Positions 1 to 8,736 of a DNA stretch of 64,000 nt are shown in pieces. Source of the stretch: Thiohalocapsa sp. ML1. GTDB taxonomy: Bacteria > Pseudomonadota > Gammaproteobacteria > Chromatiales > Chromatiaceae. Below the pieces are notes generated by a model. That model was not told the DNA's origin. It searched no databases and saw only the letters and a program-made list of their open reading frames with translations. The translations under genes and the position numbers were made by a program. The stretch is taken from NCBI RefSeq assembly GCF_001469165.1, contig NZ_JABX01000014.1, positions 62,001 through 126,000 on the forward strand, in the 5' to 3' direction. Numbering within the stretch: the first letter of the stretch is position 1; each line of letters opens with the position of its first letter.

Positions 1-217
1 GCGTGTCGGAGTAGTGCTTGATCACCGAGGTCATGCAGGTGTGCTGGTCCTGCATCTCGATGCCGCGGCAGAGGATGCGCGCGTACTCAATGGGCTCGAC
101 GTTCGTAAAGAGCAGGTTGAAGTCCACCTGCTCCTTCGTCTCGTTCGCGCAGCCGCCGAGACCTAGCGCGGCGAGCAGGGCGATCAGGGCAGAAGGGACT
201 GGTCGGCTAGCGCGCAT
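1..217 (-). CDS. Putative lipoprotein, 3' end outside the window
   Basis: Only the N-terminal 72 residues are in the window. The ATG is at 217-215. The protein begins with a short basic stretch, a hydrophobic Ala/Leu-rich segment and a lipobox-like LGGC, so I infer export and lipid attachment. The mature part starts ANETKEQVDFNLLFTNVEP and later has two Cys (RILCRG and HTCMTS), which could form a disulfide. I do not recognise the family. Upstream, between this gene and the divergently placed end of the methyltransferase gene, lies about 290 bp with a heptamer array. Confidence 0.55.
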   Translation of the reverse strand, partial: MRASRPVPSALIALLAALGLGGCANETKEQVDFNLLFTNVEPIEYARILCRGIEMQDQHTCMTSVIKHYSDT

Positions 218-459
218 GGCTTTTCCCCGCGGTCGTGAGCGGCGTACCCCGGCGACCCGGAGCACACACCGCCGCAACTATACCGCAGAGGTGGAGGGAA
301 GCCTGTGCGCGGGTGCGGGAATCCGGACGCGGGGAAACGCGGAGATCTCCCCAGAAACCGAGCGCTAACGAGCCGAAGCATCAGACCGACAAGCGCAGGC
401 AGCACCGTGTTGCAAGCCGCGGGTGTCACCAGCGAAGTGAGGCCGAGCAGGAGTGCCTT

Positions 460-501
460 GGCCCTCGGCCCTCGGCCCTCGGCCCTCGGCCCTCGGCCCT
501 C
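460..501. repeat. Heptanucleotide array GGCCCTC, six perfect copies
   Basis: Six head-to-tail copies of GGCCCTC lie directly after the 3' end of the CFA-like methyltransferase gene. The same heptamer, or its GGGCCAA/GGGCCGA variant on the other strand, recurs at about 1642, 26084, 43501, 48036 and 48196. Here only one arm is present; most other copies have an inverted second arm. Confidence 0.9.
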
Positions 502-510
502 GCGGCGAGC

Positions 511-1557
511 CTATGCCGGCCGCTCGAACAGATAGTGCCCCACGTACCACTCCGTGCCGTCGCGGAAGCCGAAGAACTCCGCACAGCCCATGAAGAAGAG
601 CCGCCAGCGCATCCACCAGAGCGGCGCGTTCTCGGCGCCGTAGGTCTGTTCCAAGATCGGCATGACCTGCTCGCGCGCGGCATCCTGCTTCGCGAGCCAG
701 GCGTTCAGCGTGCGCTCGTAGTGCTTGCCGTTCCAGCGCCAGCGATCGACCAGTTTGAGCTGGTGCTGAAAGTACAGCGGCAGATCATCGCTCGGCATGA
801 TGCCGCCAGCGAAGAAATAGTGGCTCATCCAGTCATCAGGCCCCGTGTCCTCGTAAGCGTAAGGATGCTCGCGATGGCAGAACACGTGCATGAAGAAGCG
901 CCCGCTGGGCTTGAGCCAGCCATGCACGCGGCCGAACAGCACGCGCCAGTTGCGCATGTGCTCGAACATCTCCAGCGACACGACCCGGTCGAAGCGCCCG
1001 TCCGTAGCAAAGACGTTCATGTCCGCGGTGATGACGGTCAGGTTGCCGATGCCGCGACGCGCCGCCTCGCCCTCGATGAAGGCGCGTTGCGACGCGGAGT
1101 TGGAAACCGCCGTGAAGCGGCTGCCGGGGAAGCGCTCCGCGGCCCAGAGGCTGAAGCTGCCCCAGCCGCAGCCGAGCTCCAGCACATCTTGGCCATCGGC
1201 GATGCCCGCGCGCTCGGCGGTGACGGCAAGCGAGGCCTCTTCCGCCGCGGCCAGGTCGTCCACGCCCTCCGGCCACCAGAGGCAACTGTACTTGCGGCGC
1301 GGCCCGAGCACGATGTCGAAGAACTCGGCCGGCACCTCGTAGTGCTGCTCGTTGGCGCGCTCCGGCACCGCGGCGACGGGCGAGGCATCCATCAGCGCCA
1401 GAAAATCCCGCTTGTGCGCCCAGGCGGCCTCGGGCTCCCGGCCCGGCAGCTCGTCTGACATCTTCTTTAAGCGCTGGCGGATGCCGGCGCGCACCACCGG
1501 GTCCGGCACCCGGCCGCGTTCGACCCAGTCGAGGATTCTGGCTTCGGAAATGGGCAT
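511..1557 (-). CDS. Cyclopropane-fatty-acyl-phospholipid synthase-like SAM methyltransferase
   Basis: A 348-aa class I methyltransferase. Motif I is VLELGCGWGSFSLWAAERF, preceded by the family's typical QHYEVPAEFF..VLGPRRKYSC stretch and followed by SLEMFEHM. The C-terminal helical tail (RWRLFFMGCAEFFGF) fits the CFA synthase family. Members methylenate or methylate unsaturated lipid acyl chains, or act on other hydrophobic substrates; which one cannot be told here. I chose ATG 1557 because GGGAG sits just upstream; a longer reading frame to 1632 lacks such a site. It is monocistronic, with repeat-containing gaps on both sides. Confidence 0.8.
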   Translation of the reverse strand: MPISEARILDWVERGRVPDPVVRAGIRQRLKKMSDELPGREPEAAWAHKRDFLALMDASPVAAVPERANEQHYEVPAEFFDIVLGPRRKYSCLWWPEGVDDLAAAEEASLAVTAERAGIADGQDVLELGCGWGSFSLWAAERFPGSRFTAVSNSASQRAFIEGEAARRGIGNLTVITADMNVFATDGRFDRVVSLEMFEHMRNWRVLFGRVHGWLKPSGRFFMHVFCHREHPYAYEDTGPDDWMSHYFFAGGIMPSDDLPLYFQHQLKLVDRWRWNGKHYERTLNAWLAKQDAAREQVMPILEQTYGAENAPLWWMRWRLFFMGCAEFFGFRDGTEWYVGHYLFERPA

Positions 1558-1912
1558 AGTTGCTCCCTTGTCGCTTGTGCTCTCGCAGGTTGTCCAGGTA
1601 TTGCCCAAGGTGGCGCGTTGCAAGGACACCACCCCGCGAATAGGGCCGAGGGCCGAGGGCAGAGGCAGCCCTCCTCGGCCCTTGGTTCACCTGCGGCGAC
1701 GACCGGATTGCGCGAGAAAGCGCTCCGCGTCCTGGTCGGTCTGAGGCTCTGCCTCCCTAGTCGTTGTCGTGGCCGACGGCCCGTGCACACCCCCGAAGCC
1801 GCATTCAGGCCAACTAGCTGCGCAAGCGCTCGAAAAGCGGCCAAAAATCCGGCCAAACAGCGGTACCGAAATCCCCGCTCACCGCTCGCAACAATCTGAT
1901 ATAGACGCCGAT
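1558..1912. repeat. Gene-free 355 bp containing a dispersed repeat element
   Basis: No gene seen. At about 1642-1685 GAGGGCC heptamers are followed by an inverted CTCGGCCC arm, which could fold as a hairpin. At about 1729-1756 lies CCTGGTCGGTCTGAGGCTCT and its continuation, the reverse complement of a segment at about 48118-48145 that begins AGCGAGGCAGAGCCTCAGAC. The core GAGGC-AGA-GCCTC is itself an inverted repeat. The copies share more than 25 bp. Confidence 0.7.
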
Positions 1913-3170
1913 ATGGGCGAGCCTGAGGCGGACAGAAAAGCGGCCAAACCAGCGGAAGCCAGCACCGGCACGCAGGCGCCGGCAGACCGTGGCGAGCCCG
2001 TCTCCGCGATGGAGCCGCTGCGCATCCCGGAGACCTCGCGCCATCGTGCCGGGCTCGCCGACCTCGCGCTGGAGCTGGCGGCAGCGGCGGCAGGCTTCCG
2101 CCGCAGCCTGCCCGAGGGCGTGCTCGCGGCGCTTGCCGATCTGGTGCGGGCGATGAACTGCTATTACAGCAACCTCATCGAGGGCCACGACACCCACTCC
2201 GTGGACATCGAGCGGGCGCTGCACGACGCCTACAGCGCCGACGCGGGCAAGCGCAACCTCCAGCTTGAGGCCCGCGCCCACATCGCCGTGCAGCAATGGA
2301 TCGACGCGGGCGGTCTCGCCGGCCGTTCCCTGATCCTGGACGGCATCCGCGAGATCCATTGGCGCTTCAGCGAGTTGCTGCCGGAGGCGCTGCTGTGGAC
2401 CGAGGACCCGGACAGCAGCGAGCGGCTGCACGTGCTGCCGGGGGCGCTGCGGGGGCGCGACGTGCGGGTCGGCCGCCACTCCCGTCGTCAGCCCGGGCGC
2501 CGTGCCGCGCTTTCTGGAGCGTTATGCCAGCGTTTACGTCGGCCTCGGCAAGGCCGAGGGCATCATCGGCGCCGCCGCCGCGCACCATCGGCTGCTGTGG
2601 ATCCCCCCCTTCCTCGACGGCAACGGCCGTGTCGCGCGGCTGCTGTCCCACGCCCTGCTGCTGGATGCCCTGGACACGGGCAGCGTCTGGTCCATCGCCC
2701 GCGGCCTCGCCCGCAGCGTGCGCACCTACAAGGCCCACCTCGCCGCCTGCGACCTGCCGCGCCGCAACGACCTCGACGGTCGCGGACATCTCAGCGAAGA
2801 GGCCCTGGCCGACTTCACGCGGTTCTTTCTGGAAACCTGCCTGGATCAGGTCCGTTTCATGGAGGCGCTGGCCCAGCCGGAGCGCCTGCGCGAGCGCATC
2901 CTGCTGTGGAGCGACGATGCCGCCCGCCTGGGCGAGCGGCCGCCCAAGGCCGGCCGCGTGCTGGAGGCCATCCTCTACCGCGGCGAGCTGCCCCGCGGCG
3001 AGGTCCCCGACCTGCTCGCCGCCAGCGAGCGCAGCGCCCGCCGCGTCGTCGCCGCGCTCGCCGAGCAGGGCGTGGTCCACGCCGCCAGCACCCGGGCGCC
3101 GCTGCGCATCGCCTTCCCGGCCCGGCTCGCGGCGCGCTGGCTGCCCGGGTTGTTTCCGGAGGCGCCCTGA
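1913..3170 (+). pseudogene. Fic family protein, frameshifted, catalytic His replaced by Pro
   Basis: Two adjacent frames together make one Fic protein of about 420 residues. The first (ATG 1913 to about 2480) holds the Fic N-terminal region with YYSNLIEG, which fits the inhibitory motif [S/T]xxxE[G/N]. The second (to 3170) holds the Fic core and a winged-helix-like C-terminus. The frame changes near 2478-2486, after VRVGRH and before PVVSPGAVPRFLERY. The core reads PPFLDGNGRVAR where families have HPFxxGNGRxxR, so the catalytic His needed for AMP transfer is Pro, within a run of seven C. I judge it inactive unless both defects are sequence errors. Confidence 0.75.
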
Positions 3171-3174
3171 CGGC

Positions 3175-3327
3175 ATGGGCATCCGCGGTCTGCTGACCCA
3201 TGCCGTCGACGACGCGGCCCAGGCGTTCTATCTGCGGCTCGGCTTCGAGGCATCGCCGCGTGCGCCGATGACCTTGATGATCACGCTGGCGGACCTGCAA
3301 GCGGCGCTCGGCAGCCCCTGTGCTTGA
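3175..3327 (+). pseudogene. C-terminal remnant of a GNAT acetyltransferase (TacT-like)
   Basis: A 50-residue frame reads HAVDDAAQAFYLRLGFEASP followed by MTLMITLADLQAAL. This matches the end of GNAT acetyltransferase toxins of the TacT/AtaT kind, where A..FY..FGF..SP..P.TLML is the usual ending. The acetyl-CoA-binding N-terminal two thirds are absent, and no upstream frame supplies them. It is most likely a relic of a toxin-antitoxin module, lying 5 bp after the broken Fic gene. Confidence 0.6.
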
Positions 3328-3672
3328 GCCCGGCGCCGGCGCAGACCGGACGCTGCCATGATCCCGCCACCGACCGGCAGAGGTTCGCCAGTGCGCGAGC
3401 CCCGCAGCGTCGGCGCGGCGCGTCGCGGGGCGCCCCGCACAGCGGCTGGGTCGCGCACGGCGGCGCAATCAAGTCTCCCCTCGCCGCTTCGGGCCGGCCG
3501 ATGGCCGCTGCGCCGTCACAGAAAAGCCGTTGACGCGGGCGCCGGGGGGGGGGTAAGTTTTTCACCGATGTCGGCGTAAGCCAAGCCGCAGGGCACGCGT
3601 CACGGCATCGCACAGCAGCAACTCGATCCCTACCCTTTCATCTACGCGGGCGAAGCGCCCGAGGAATACACC
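3328..3672. other. Gene-free 345 bp upstream of the PEP-CTERM-like gene
   Basis: No convincing gene or array. GC-rich until about 3545, then a run of G and a short AT-richer stretch (GTAAGTTTTTCACC) that may be part of the promoter region of the gene at 3673. I could not define -35 and -10 boxes with confidence. Confidence 0.4.
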
Positions 3673-4308
3673 ATGTCACTTGTCTCTCCCGTTCTGCGCG
3701 GAGCCCTCTGCGCCGCCGCGCTGGTGCTCGCCGCCGGACCCGCCGGGGCCGCGCTGGTGCCGCTTGACAACAGCAACCCGGATTTCAACGACAATCTACT
3801 CAACAACGGCGACACCGCCACCGGCGGCAGCATCGTGCTGACCTTTGGCAATGTGCTGAGCGCTTACGGAGGTAACGCTGTGGGAGTGGACGGAGATGGC
3901 ATCTATCTGGCAGGTGCCACGTCCTCTTATGGTACTGCCGCGACGAGCTTCAGCATCGTCTTCGACACCGATACGCTGATCGACCAGTACACGGTGGGCT
4001 ATATCCAACTCGGCCCGACAGGCGGCTTTCAGCTCGCCGGCGCCAACGGCACCAGCGGTCTCAACGACATGAGCACCGTCGGCACCTTCACGTTCGACAT
4101 GGGCAGCATCCCGTTCTTCGCCGCCGGGCAGATGTATACCCTGACCCACACGATCAGCGGAGGTGGATTTGTCTTGTCGGAGCTCGATTCCTTCAACATC
4201 AGCGAGTACTCCGACCCTAACCCGGCGCCTGCACCGGCCACGGCCCTGCTGCTCGCGGGCGGGCTGCTCGGGCTGCGGACGCTGCGGCGGGCGCCGCGGC
4301 GCGATTGA
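3673..4308 (+). CDS. Exported protein with PEP-CTERM-like sorting tail
   Basis: A 211-aa protein. Residues 1-27 form a signal peptide ending near AGPAGAA. The middle is rich in Gly, Asn, Thr and Asp, as in secreted beta-sandwich proteins. The last 28 residues read NPAPAPATALLLAGGLLGL followed by RTLRRAPRR: a Pro-Ala-Pro version of the PEP box, a hydrophobic helix and a basic tail. By the known model such proteins are cleaved by an exosortase (EpsH/XrtA) and go to the surface or exopolysaccharide. The function of the mature part is unknown. A strong terminator follows 63 bp downstream. Confidence 0.7.
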   Translation: MSLVSPVLRGALCAAALVLAAGPAGAALVPLDNSNPDFNDNLLNNGDTATGGSIVLTFGNVLSAYGGNAVGVDGDGIYLAGATSSYGTAATSFSIVFDTDTLIDQYTVGYIQLGPTGGFQLAGANGTSGLNDMSTVGTFTFDMGSIPFFAAGQMYTLTHTISGGGFVLSELDSFNISEYSDPNPAPAPATALLLAGGLLGLRTLRRAPRRD

Positions 4309-4371
4309 GCTGCAGACACCGCACGGGCGCTTGGCGGACCTCGCGACCGGGGTTGAGCCTGCCCCCGACCA

Positions 4372-4406
4372 GGCCGCGCCGGACCTGCTCCGGCGCGGCC
4401 TTTTTT
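4372..4406 (+). terminator. Rho-independent terminator
   Basis: A perfect 12-bp stem GGCCGCGCCGGA / TCCGGCGCGGCC with loop CCTGC is followed directly by six T. It ends the transcript of the PEP-CTERM-like gene. Confidence 0.9.
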
Positions 4407-4516
4407 CGGCGAGCGCGGCGGTTCTTTGCGGAGGGTCGGCCTCCGGCCGACGCTGCGCGCGGTTGTGCGAACGGGTGCGCGTCGGGTTCGCGGGCGTGTG
4501 TGCTGGGAGGTTGGGC

Positions 4517-4698
4517 GTTGACCTGGAGGTCAACACTCCGGCCGACACTGCTCGCATGTGCGCGAACGATTGGGGCGGGCTCGCGGGCAGTTGTCGCGGT
4601 TGGCTCGTGTTGACCTGGAGGTCAACACTCCGGCCGGCACTCCGGCCGGCACTCCGGCCGGCACTCCGGCCGGCATTCCGGCCGGCATTCCGTCCGGG
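4517..4698. repeat. Two copies of an 18-bp palindrome plus a 12-bp tandem array
   Basis: GTTGACCTGGAGGTCAAC occurs at 4517-4534 and again at 4609-4626; the 8-bp arms are perfect. Each copy is followed by ACTCCGGCCG. After the second copy this becomes a tandem array of six 12-bp units (ACTCCGGCCGGC, the last two starting ATTCC) at 4627-4698. The surrounding 440 bp, from the PEP-CTERM-like gene to vapC, hold no gene. Confidence 0.85.
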
Positions 4699-4750
4699 GG
4701 GTGAACACCGCGGAGCGGTGTCATGAGACGGCGCCGAGGGTCCAACTCGC

Positions 4751-5212
4751 CTAGACCCCGCGGCGGCGGCCTGGCGGTTCGCGCTTCGGCGCTTGCCACG
4801 GGTCGACCACCGCGACGCCGGCCATGTCGAATTCACCCGTGTTCCTGGTCACGACCGTGAGCCCATGGCGCGCGGCGCTGGCGGCGATCAGCACGTCCGG
4901 ATGGCTGAAGGTGTGCCCGCGCTTGCGGCCCGATTCGATGATGAGTCGCCATTGCAGCAGGGTGAGCTCACACAGCGGCAGGACGCGACCCGCGAACATC
5001 GGGCGCAGGCGATGGTCGAGCCAGTGGGTCAGCGTGGCGCGGCGCTCGGGGTCGTCGAGCAGCTCGATGCCGTAGCGGATCTCGGCGAAGCTGACGGTGC
5101 TGACGTGGAGCCGGTGCAGGGGCAGGCCCGCGACGAAGTCCACCACCGCGGGTGCCGGTTGCTTGCGCCGAAGCTCCGAGAGGACGTTGGTGTCGAGCAG
5201 CCAGCCGCTCAC
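4751..5212 (-). CDS. vapC: PIN-domain toxin (VapC/FitB type)
   Basis: A 153-aa PIN ribonuclease-like protein. The acidic residues are in place: LLDTNVLSE at the N-terminus, SFAEIRYGIE, then SHPDVLIAASAARHGL and TRNTGEFD. VapC proteins cut RNA (often initiator tRNA or 23S rRNA) and are held inactive by the partner antitoxin. The start is GTG at 5212, overlapping the antitoxin stop as GTGA, so the two are translationally coupled. Confidence 0.85.
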   Translation of the reverse strand: MSGWLLDTNVLSELRRKQPAPAVVDFVAGLPLHRLHVSTVSFAEIRYGIELLDDPERRATLTHWLDHRLRPMFAGRVLPLCELTLLQWRLIIESGRKRGHTFSHPDVLIAASAARHGLTVVTRNTGEFDMAGVAVVDPWQAPKREPPGRRRGV

Positions 5213-5496
5213 AGCTCGACAGCGCGCACCGGGCCGCGCGTCGGCGGATGCTCGAACTGCACGTCGTCGAGGTCGGCCTCCGCCAGCAGGCGGATGAGCG
5301 CGTCACCCGTTGGCTCCCCCCGCAGGCGCCGATAGTCCTCCGCGGACAGCACGACGGCCCTCTCCTGACCGTTGACGGTCACGCGCTGCGGGCCTGCCTC
5401 GTTCGCGAGCCGCACGACCTCGCTGAAACGGGCCTTGGCGTCCTGGAGCTTCCAGGGGCCGCGCCCGTCGGCGATCTCTAAAGGAATGTCGTTCAT
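5209..5496 (-). CDS. Phd/YefM-type antitoxin
   Basis: A 95-aa protein with the Phd/YefM signature WKLQDAKARFSEVVRLA, followed by GPQRVTVNGQERAVVLSAEDYRRL. The N-terminal part should bind the operator at 5509-5533 and the C-terminal part should wrap the toxin. I chose ATG 5496, which gives the usual length; a frame starting at 5523 would begin inside the operator. It is first in a two-gene operon with vapC. Confidence 0.85.
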   Translation of the reverse strand: MNDIPLEIADGRGPWKLQDAKARFSEVVRLANEAGPQRVTVNGQERAVVLSAEDYRRLRGEPTGDALIRLLAEADLDDVQFEHPPTRGPVRAVEL

Positions 5497-5508
5497 GTCG
5501 GAACCTAC

Positions 5509-5533
5509 GCATCTGGTCAGCATGACCAGATGC
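5509..5533. promoter_or_regulatory. Operator of the vapBC-type operon
   Basis: A perfect 11-bp inverted repeat, GCATCTGGTCA / TGACCAGATGC, separated by GCA and centred about 25 bp upstream of the antitoxin ATG. Position and symmetry fit the binding site of a dimeric Phd/YefM antitoxin that represses its own operon. Confidence 0.75.
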
Positions 5534-5558
5534 TAGCCCAGGACAGGTTTGACAGCAA
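5530..5558 (-). promoter_or_regulatory. Sigma70-like promoter of the vapBC-type operon
   Basis: Read on the minus strand: -35 TTGCTG (5558-5553), a 17-bp spacer and -10 TAGCAT (5535-5530). The -10 box overlaps the operator arm, so a bound antitoxin would block RNA polymerase. Confidence 0.6.
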
Positions 5559-5664
5559 GCTATTGGGGGGCAGGCCGGGCGCTTCGCAGCCTGGTCCCGC
5601 GGCCGAGCCGAGCACGCGCCGAGCGGGCCGCTCGTCCGTTGCGCGTCGCCACGAACGCCGCGCG

Positions 5665-6258
5665 TCAGCCCCGCAGCACCCGTCCGCTGCGCCCGTCGCG
5701 GATGGTGGAGGGCTTCGGGTGCGCGCCGCAGCGCCCGGCAACAAGCAGGTCCGGGGCGTCGCGCAACTGGCGGCGCACGTCGAGCGCGGTGCGGGCCGCG
5801 GGCAGATCGCTCAGGTTGGCGCTGGTGGAGACGAGCGCGCCCGCGCCGATGTGGCTGCCGTAGCGGGCCGCCGCGCGGCAGAGGGCGGCGGCCGCGGGGT
5901 GGCCGGTGACGCGCACGGCGAGCGTGTCGTGCTTGCCGGTGAGCCACTGCGGCGTCTCCGGGCGGGCGGGCAGCAGCCAGGTGTTGGGGCCGGGCCAGCT
6001 TGAGCGGATCTCGGCCATGCGCTCGACGGGCAGCGGCTCCACGTACGGCAGCAGCGCGCCGAAGTCGGCAGCGATGAGGATGAGGCCTTTGTCCATGTCG
6101 CGACGCTTAATCTCGAGGATGCGCAGCACGGCGTCCGGGTCCAGCGGGTCGCAGCCCAGGCCGAAGACGGCCTCGGTGGGATAGGCGATGACGCCGCCGC
6201 CGGCGACGACGCGGGCGGCCTCACGCAGGCCGAAAGGGCTGGTGCCGACGGTGCGCAT
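5665..6258 (-). CDS. tsaC: Threonylcarbamoyl-AMP synthase (TsaC/YrdC/Sua5 family)
   Basis: A 197-aa cytoplasmic enzyme making threonylcarbamoyl-AMP from Thr, bicarbonate and ATP for the t6A37 modification of ANN-decoding tRNAs. Visible family features are GGVIAYPTEAVFGLGCDP, the basic KRRDMDKGLIL segment, FGALLPYV and STSANLS. The length matches the short TsaC form, without the extra Sua5 domain. It lies downstream of topA on the same strand, a common gammaproteobacterial arrangement. The 150-bp gap between them holds a GTTGCC-type hexamer stretch. Confidence 0.9.
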   Translation of the reverse strand: MRTVGTSPFGLREAARVVAGGGVIAYPTEAVFGLGCDPLDPDAVLRILEIKRRDMDKGLILIAADFGALLPYVEPLPVERMAEIRSSWPGPNTWLLPARPETPQWLTGKHDTLAVRVTGHPAAAALCRAAARYGSHIGAGALVSTSANLSDLPAARTALDVRRQLRDAPDLLVAGRCGAHPKPSTIRDGRSGRVLRG

Positions 6259-6287
6259 GATCAGGGGCTCTCGTGGCAGGCTCTTCT

Positions 6288-6336
6288 CGTTGTCGTTGCC
6301 GTTGGCCGTTGGCCGTTGCCGTTGCCGTTGCCGTCC
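6288..6336. repeat. Short GTTGCC/GTTGGCC tandem stretch
   Basis: GTTGTCGTTGCC, two GTTGGCC units and three GTTGCC units in a row between topA and tsaC. The unit is imperfect (6-7 bp). Related GTTGTCGTTGTC and ACGACAACGA runs appear near 49780 and 52455. Confidence 0.6.
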
Positions 6337-6408
6337 GTTCGGATAGGCGATGACGACCGCGCTGACGACAACGAGGGCAAACAGTCTCGGGATCGCCGCG
6401 GCGCAGCC

Positions 6409-8736
6409 CTAGGTACTCGTCTGATCCACCGCCTCCACCTCGGCCGCGTCGGCCGGCGCGGCATAGCCGCACTCCTTCTGCGGGCAGACCTTCTGCGCGC
6501 CCTTGGTCTTGGTGACCTTGAGCGTCAGGATGGGCCAGCCGCACTGCGGGCAGGGCTCGGGCAAGGGCTGGTTCCAGACGGCGTAGTCGCACTTGGGATA
6601 GGTGGAGCAGGAGAAGAAGATCTTGCCGCGGCGCGACTTTTTCTTCTGCAGCGTGCCCTCGCCGCACTTGGGGCAGGTCACGCCGGTATCGACTGGCTTC
6701 TCCAATGGCTCGATGAAGCGGCACTTGGGGTAGGCGGTGCAGCCGATGAACTTGCCATAGCGCCCGCGCTTGATGGCGAGCTCCGAGCCGCACTCGGGGC
6801 AGTTTCGGCCCTCGACGATGGTCGGCTCCTCCTTCTCGCCCTTGCCCTCATCGATGTTGCGCGTGTACTTGCACTCGGGATAGTTGGTGCAGCCGATGAA
6901 GAAGCCGTTGCGCCCGAGCCGCTTGGAGAGCGGCCCGCCACACTCGGGGCAGGCTTCGTCGATGCTCTCCTGCGTCACGTCCTTGCGCTCGACGTTCTCT
7001 TGCGTGTGATCGAGGCGGTCCTTGAACGGTTTCCAGAACTGCTCCAACAGCGGAATCCAGTCTTCCTCGCCGCGGGAGACGGCGTCGAGCTCGTCCTCCA
7101 GCTTGGCCGTGAAGTCGTAGTCCACGTAGGACGTGAAGTGCTCGGTGAGGAACTTGTTGACGATGCGCCCAACGTCCGTCGGCGTGAAGCGCTTTTTCTC
7201 CAACAGCACGTACTCGCGCTCTTGCAGCGTCGAGATGATGGATGCGTAGGTGGACGGCCGGCCGATGCCGAGCTCCTCCAGTGCCTTCACCAAGGATGCC
7301 TCGCTGTAGCGCGGCGGCGGCTCGGTGAAGTGCTGCTCCGGGCGGATCGCGAGGAGGTCCACGACCTGGCCCTCGGTCATATCGGGCAGCATGCGCTCCT
7401 CGTCGTCGTCGGCGCCGGTGGCGTCGTCGCGACCCTCGATGTAGACGCGCATGAAACCGGGCTCGGCCACCATGGAGCCGGTGGCGCGGAACAGGTTGCC
7501 GGCCCCGGCGGACAGATCCACGGCCACCTGGTTGATCAGCGCATGCGCCATCTGGCAGGCGATGGTGCGCTTCCAGATCAGCTCATAGAGCTTGGCTTGG
7601 TCCGCGCTCAGGTGCGCCTTGATGTCTTTCGGCAGGTTGCGGATGGACGTCGGCCGGATGGCCTCATGGGCCTCCTGCGCATTCTTGGACTTGGTCTTAA
7701 AGGCACGCGGCGCCTCGGGCACATACTTCTTGCCGTAGCGCTCGCCGATGTAGTCCCTAAGCTCCGCAACGGCCTCCTGGGCCAAGTTCACGGAGTCGGT
7801 ACGCATGTACGTGATGAGGCCGACCGCCCCCTGGCCGATGTCCACGCCCTCGTAGAGCTGCTGCGCGGTGCGCATGGTGCGCTGGGTGGTGAAGCCGAGC
7901 TTGCGCGCCGCCTCCTGCTGCAGCGTGGACGTGATGAAGGGCGGTGCCGGGTTGCGCTTGCGCTGCTTGCGCTCGACCTGCTCGACGCGGAGCTTGCCGT
8001 CGGCCGCCTGCATCAGTGCGGCCTCCACGACCCGGGCGCGCTCCTCGTCCGCGATGGTGAACTGCTCGACCTTCTCCCCGCCGAACAGCGTGAGCTTGGC
8101 CGTGAAGGGCTTCTGGCCGAGTTGCTCGTCCGGCGCCGTGGCGTCCGCCTCGACGGTCCAGTACTCCTGGCTGTTGAAGGCCTCGATCTCCAGCTCCCGC
8201 TCGACGATGAGGCGCAGCGCCGGGCTCTGCACCCGCCCGGCGGAGAGACCGCGCCGCACCTTCTTCCACAACAGCGGCGACAGGTTGAAGCCCACGAGAT
8301 AGTCCAGCGCGCGCCGTGCCTGCTGGGCATTGACCAGGTCATGGGAGAGCTGGCGCGGGTTGGCGACGGCGTCCTGCACGGCGCGCTGCGTAATCTCGTT
8401 AAACACGACGCGGTACACCGGCCGGTCGCCGAGCAGATTGCGGTCATGCAGCAGCTCGTAGAGGTGCCAGGAGATGGCCTCGCCCTCGCGGTCGGGGTCG
8501 GTCGCGAGATAGAGCACGTCGGCCTTCTTCAGGAGCTTCGAGATGGTCGCGACGTGCTTCTCGTTGCGGTCGATGACCTGGTACTTCATCTCGAAGTTGT
8601 GCTCCGGGTCCACCGCGCCCTCCTTGGGCACGAGGTCGCGCACGTGCCCGTAGGAGGCCACGACCTCGAAATCGGGACCCAAGTACTTCTTGATGGTCTT
8701 GGCCTTGGCGGGGGATTCGACGACGACGAGGTGCAT
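6409..8736 (-). CDS. topA: DNA topoisomerase I (type IA)
   Basis: A 775-aa enzyme that relaxes negative supercoils. The Toprim domain opens with VVVESPAKAKTIKKYLG and has the metal site ATDPDREGEAISWHL. The active-site Tyr is in GLITYMRTDS near residue 310. The C-terminal 200 residues carry several four-Cys zinc ribbons (CPECGGPLSKR, CPECGSELAIKRG, CPKCGEGTL, CPQCGWPIL). Length and domain order are ordinary. It lies upstream of tsaC and downstream of smg and dprA on the same strand. Confidence 0.97.
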   Translation of the reverse strand: MHLVVVESPAKAKTIKKYLGPDFEVVASYGHVRDLVPKEGAVDPEHNFEMKYQVIDRNEKHVATISKLLKKADVLYLATDPDREGEAISWHLYELLHDRNLLGDRPVYRVVFNEITQRAVQDAVANPRQLSHDLVNAQQARRALDYLVGFNLSPLLWKKVRRGLSAGRVQSPALRLIVERELEIEAFNSQEYWTVEADATAPDEQLGQKPFTAKLTLFGGEKVEQFTIADEERARVVEAALMQAADGKLRVEQVERKQRKRNPAPPFITSTLQQEAARKLGFTTQRTMRTAQQLYEGVDIGQGAVGLITYMRTDSVNLAQEAVAELRDYIGERYGKKYVPEAPRAFKTKSKNAQEAHEAIRPTSIRNLPKDIKAHLSADQAKLYELIWKRTIACQMAHALINQVAVDLSAGAGNLFRATGSMVAEPGFMRVYIEGRDDATGADDDEERMLPDMTEGQVVDLLAIRPEQHFTEPPPRYSEASLVKALEELGIGRPSTYASIISTLQEREYVLLEKKRFTPTDVGRIVNKFLTEHFTSYVDYDFTAKLEDELDAVSRGEEDWIPLLEQFWKPFKDRLDHTQENVERKDVTQESIDEACPECGGPLSKRLGRNGFFIGCTNYPECKYTRNIDEGKGEKEEPTIVEGRNCPECGSELAIKRGRYGKFIGCTAYPKCRFIEPLEKPVDTGVTCPKCGEGTLQKKKSRRGKIFFSCSTYPKCDYAVWNQPLPEPCPQCGWPILTLKVTKTKGAQKVCPQKECGYAAPADAAEVEAVDQTST

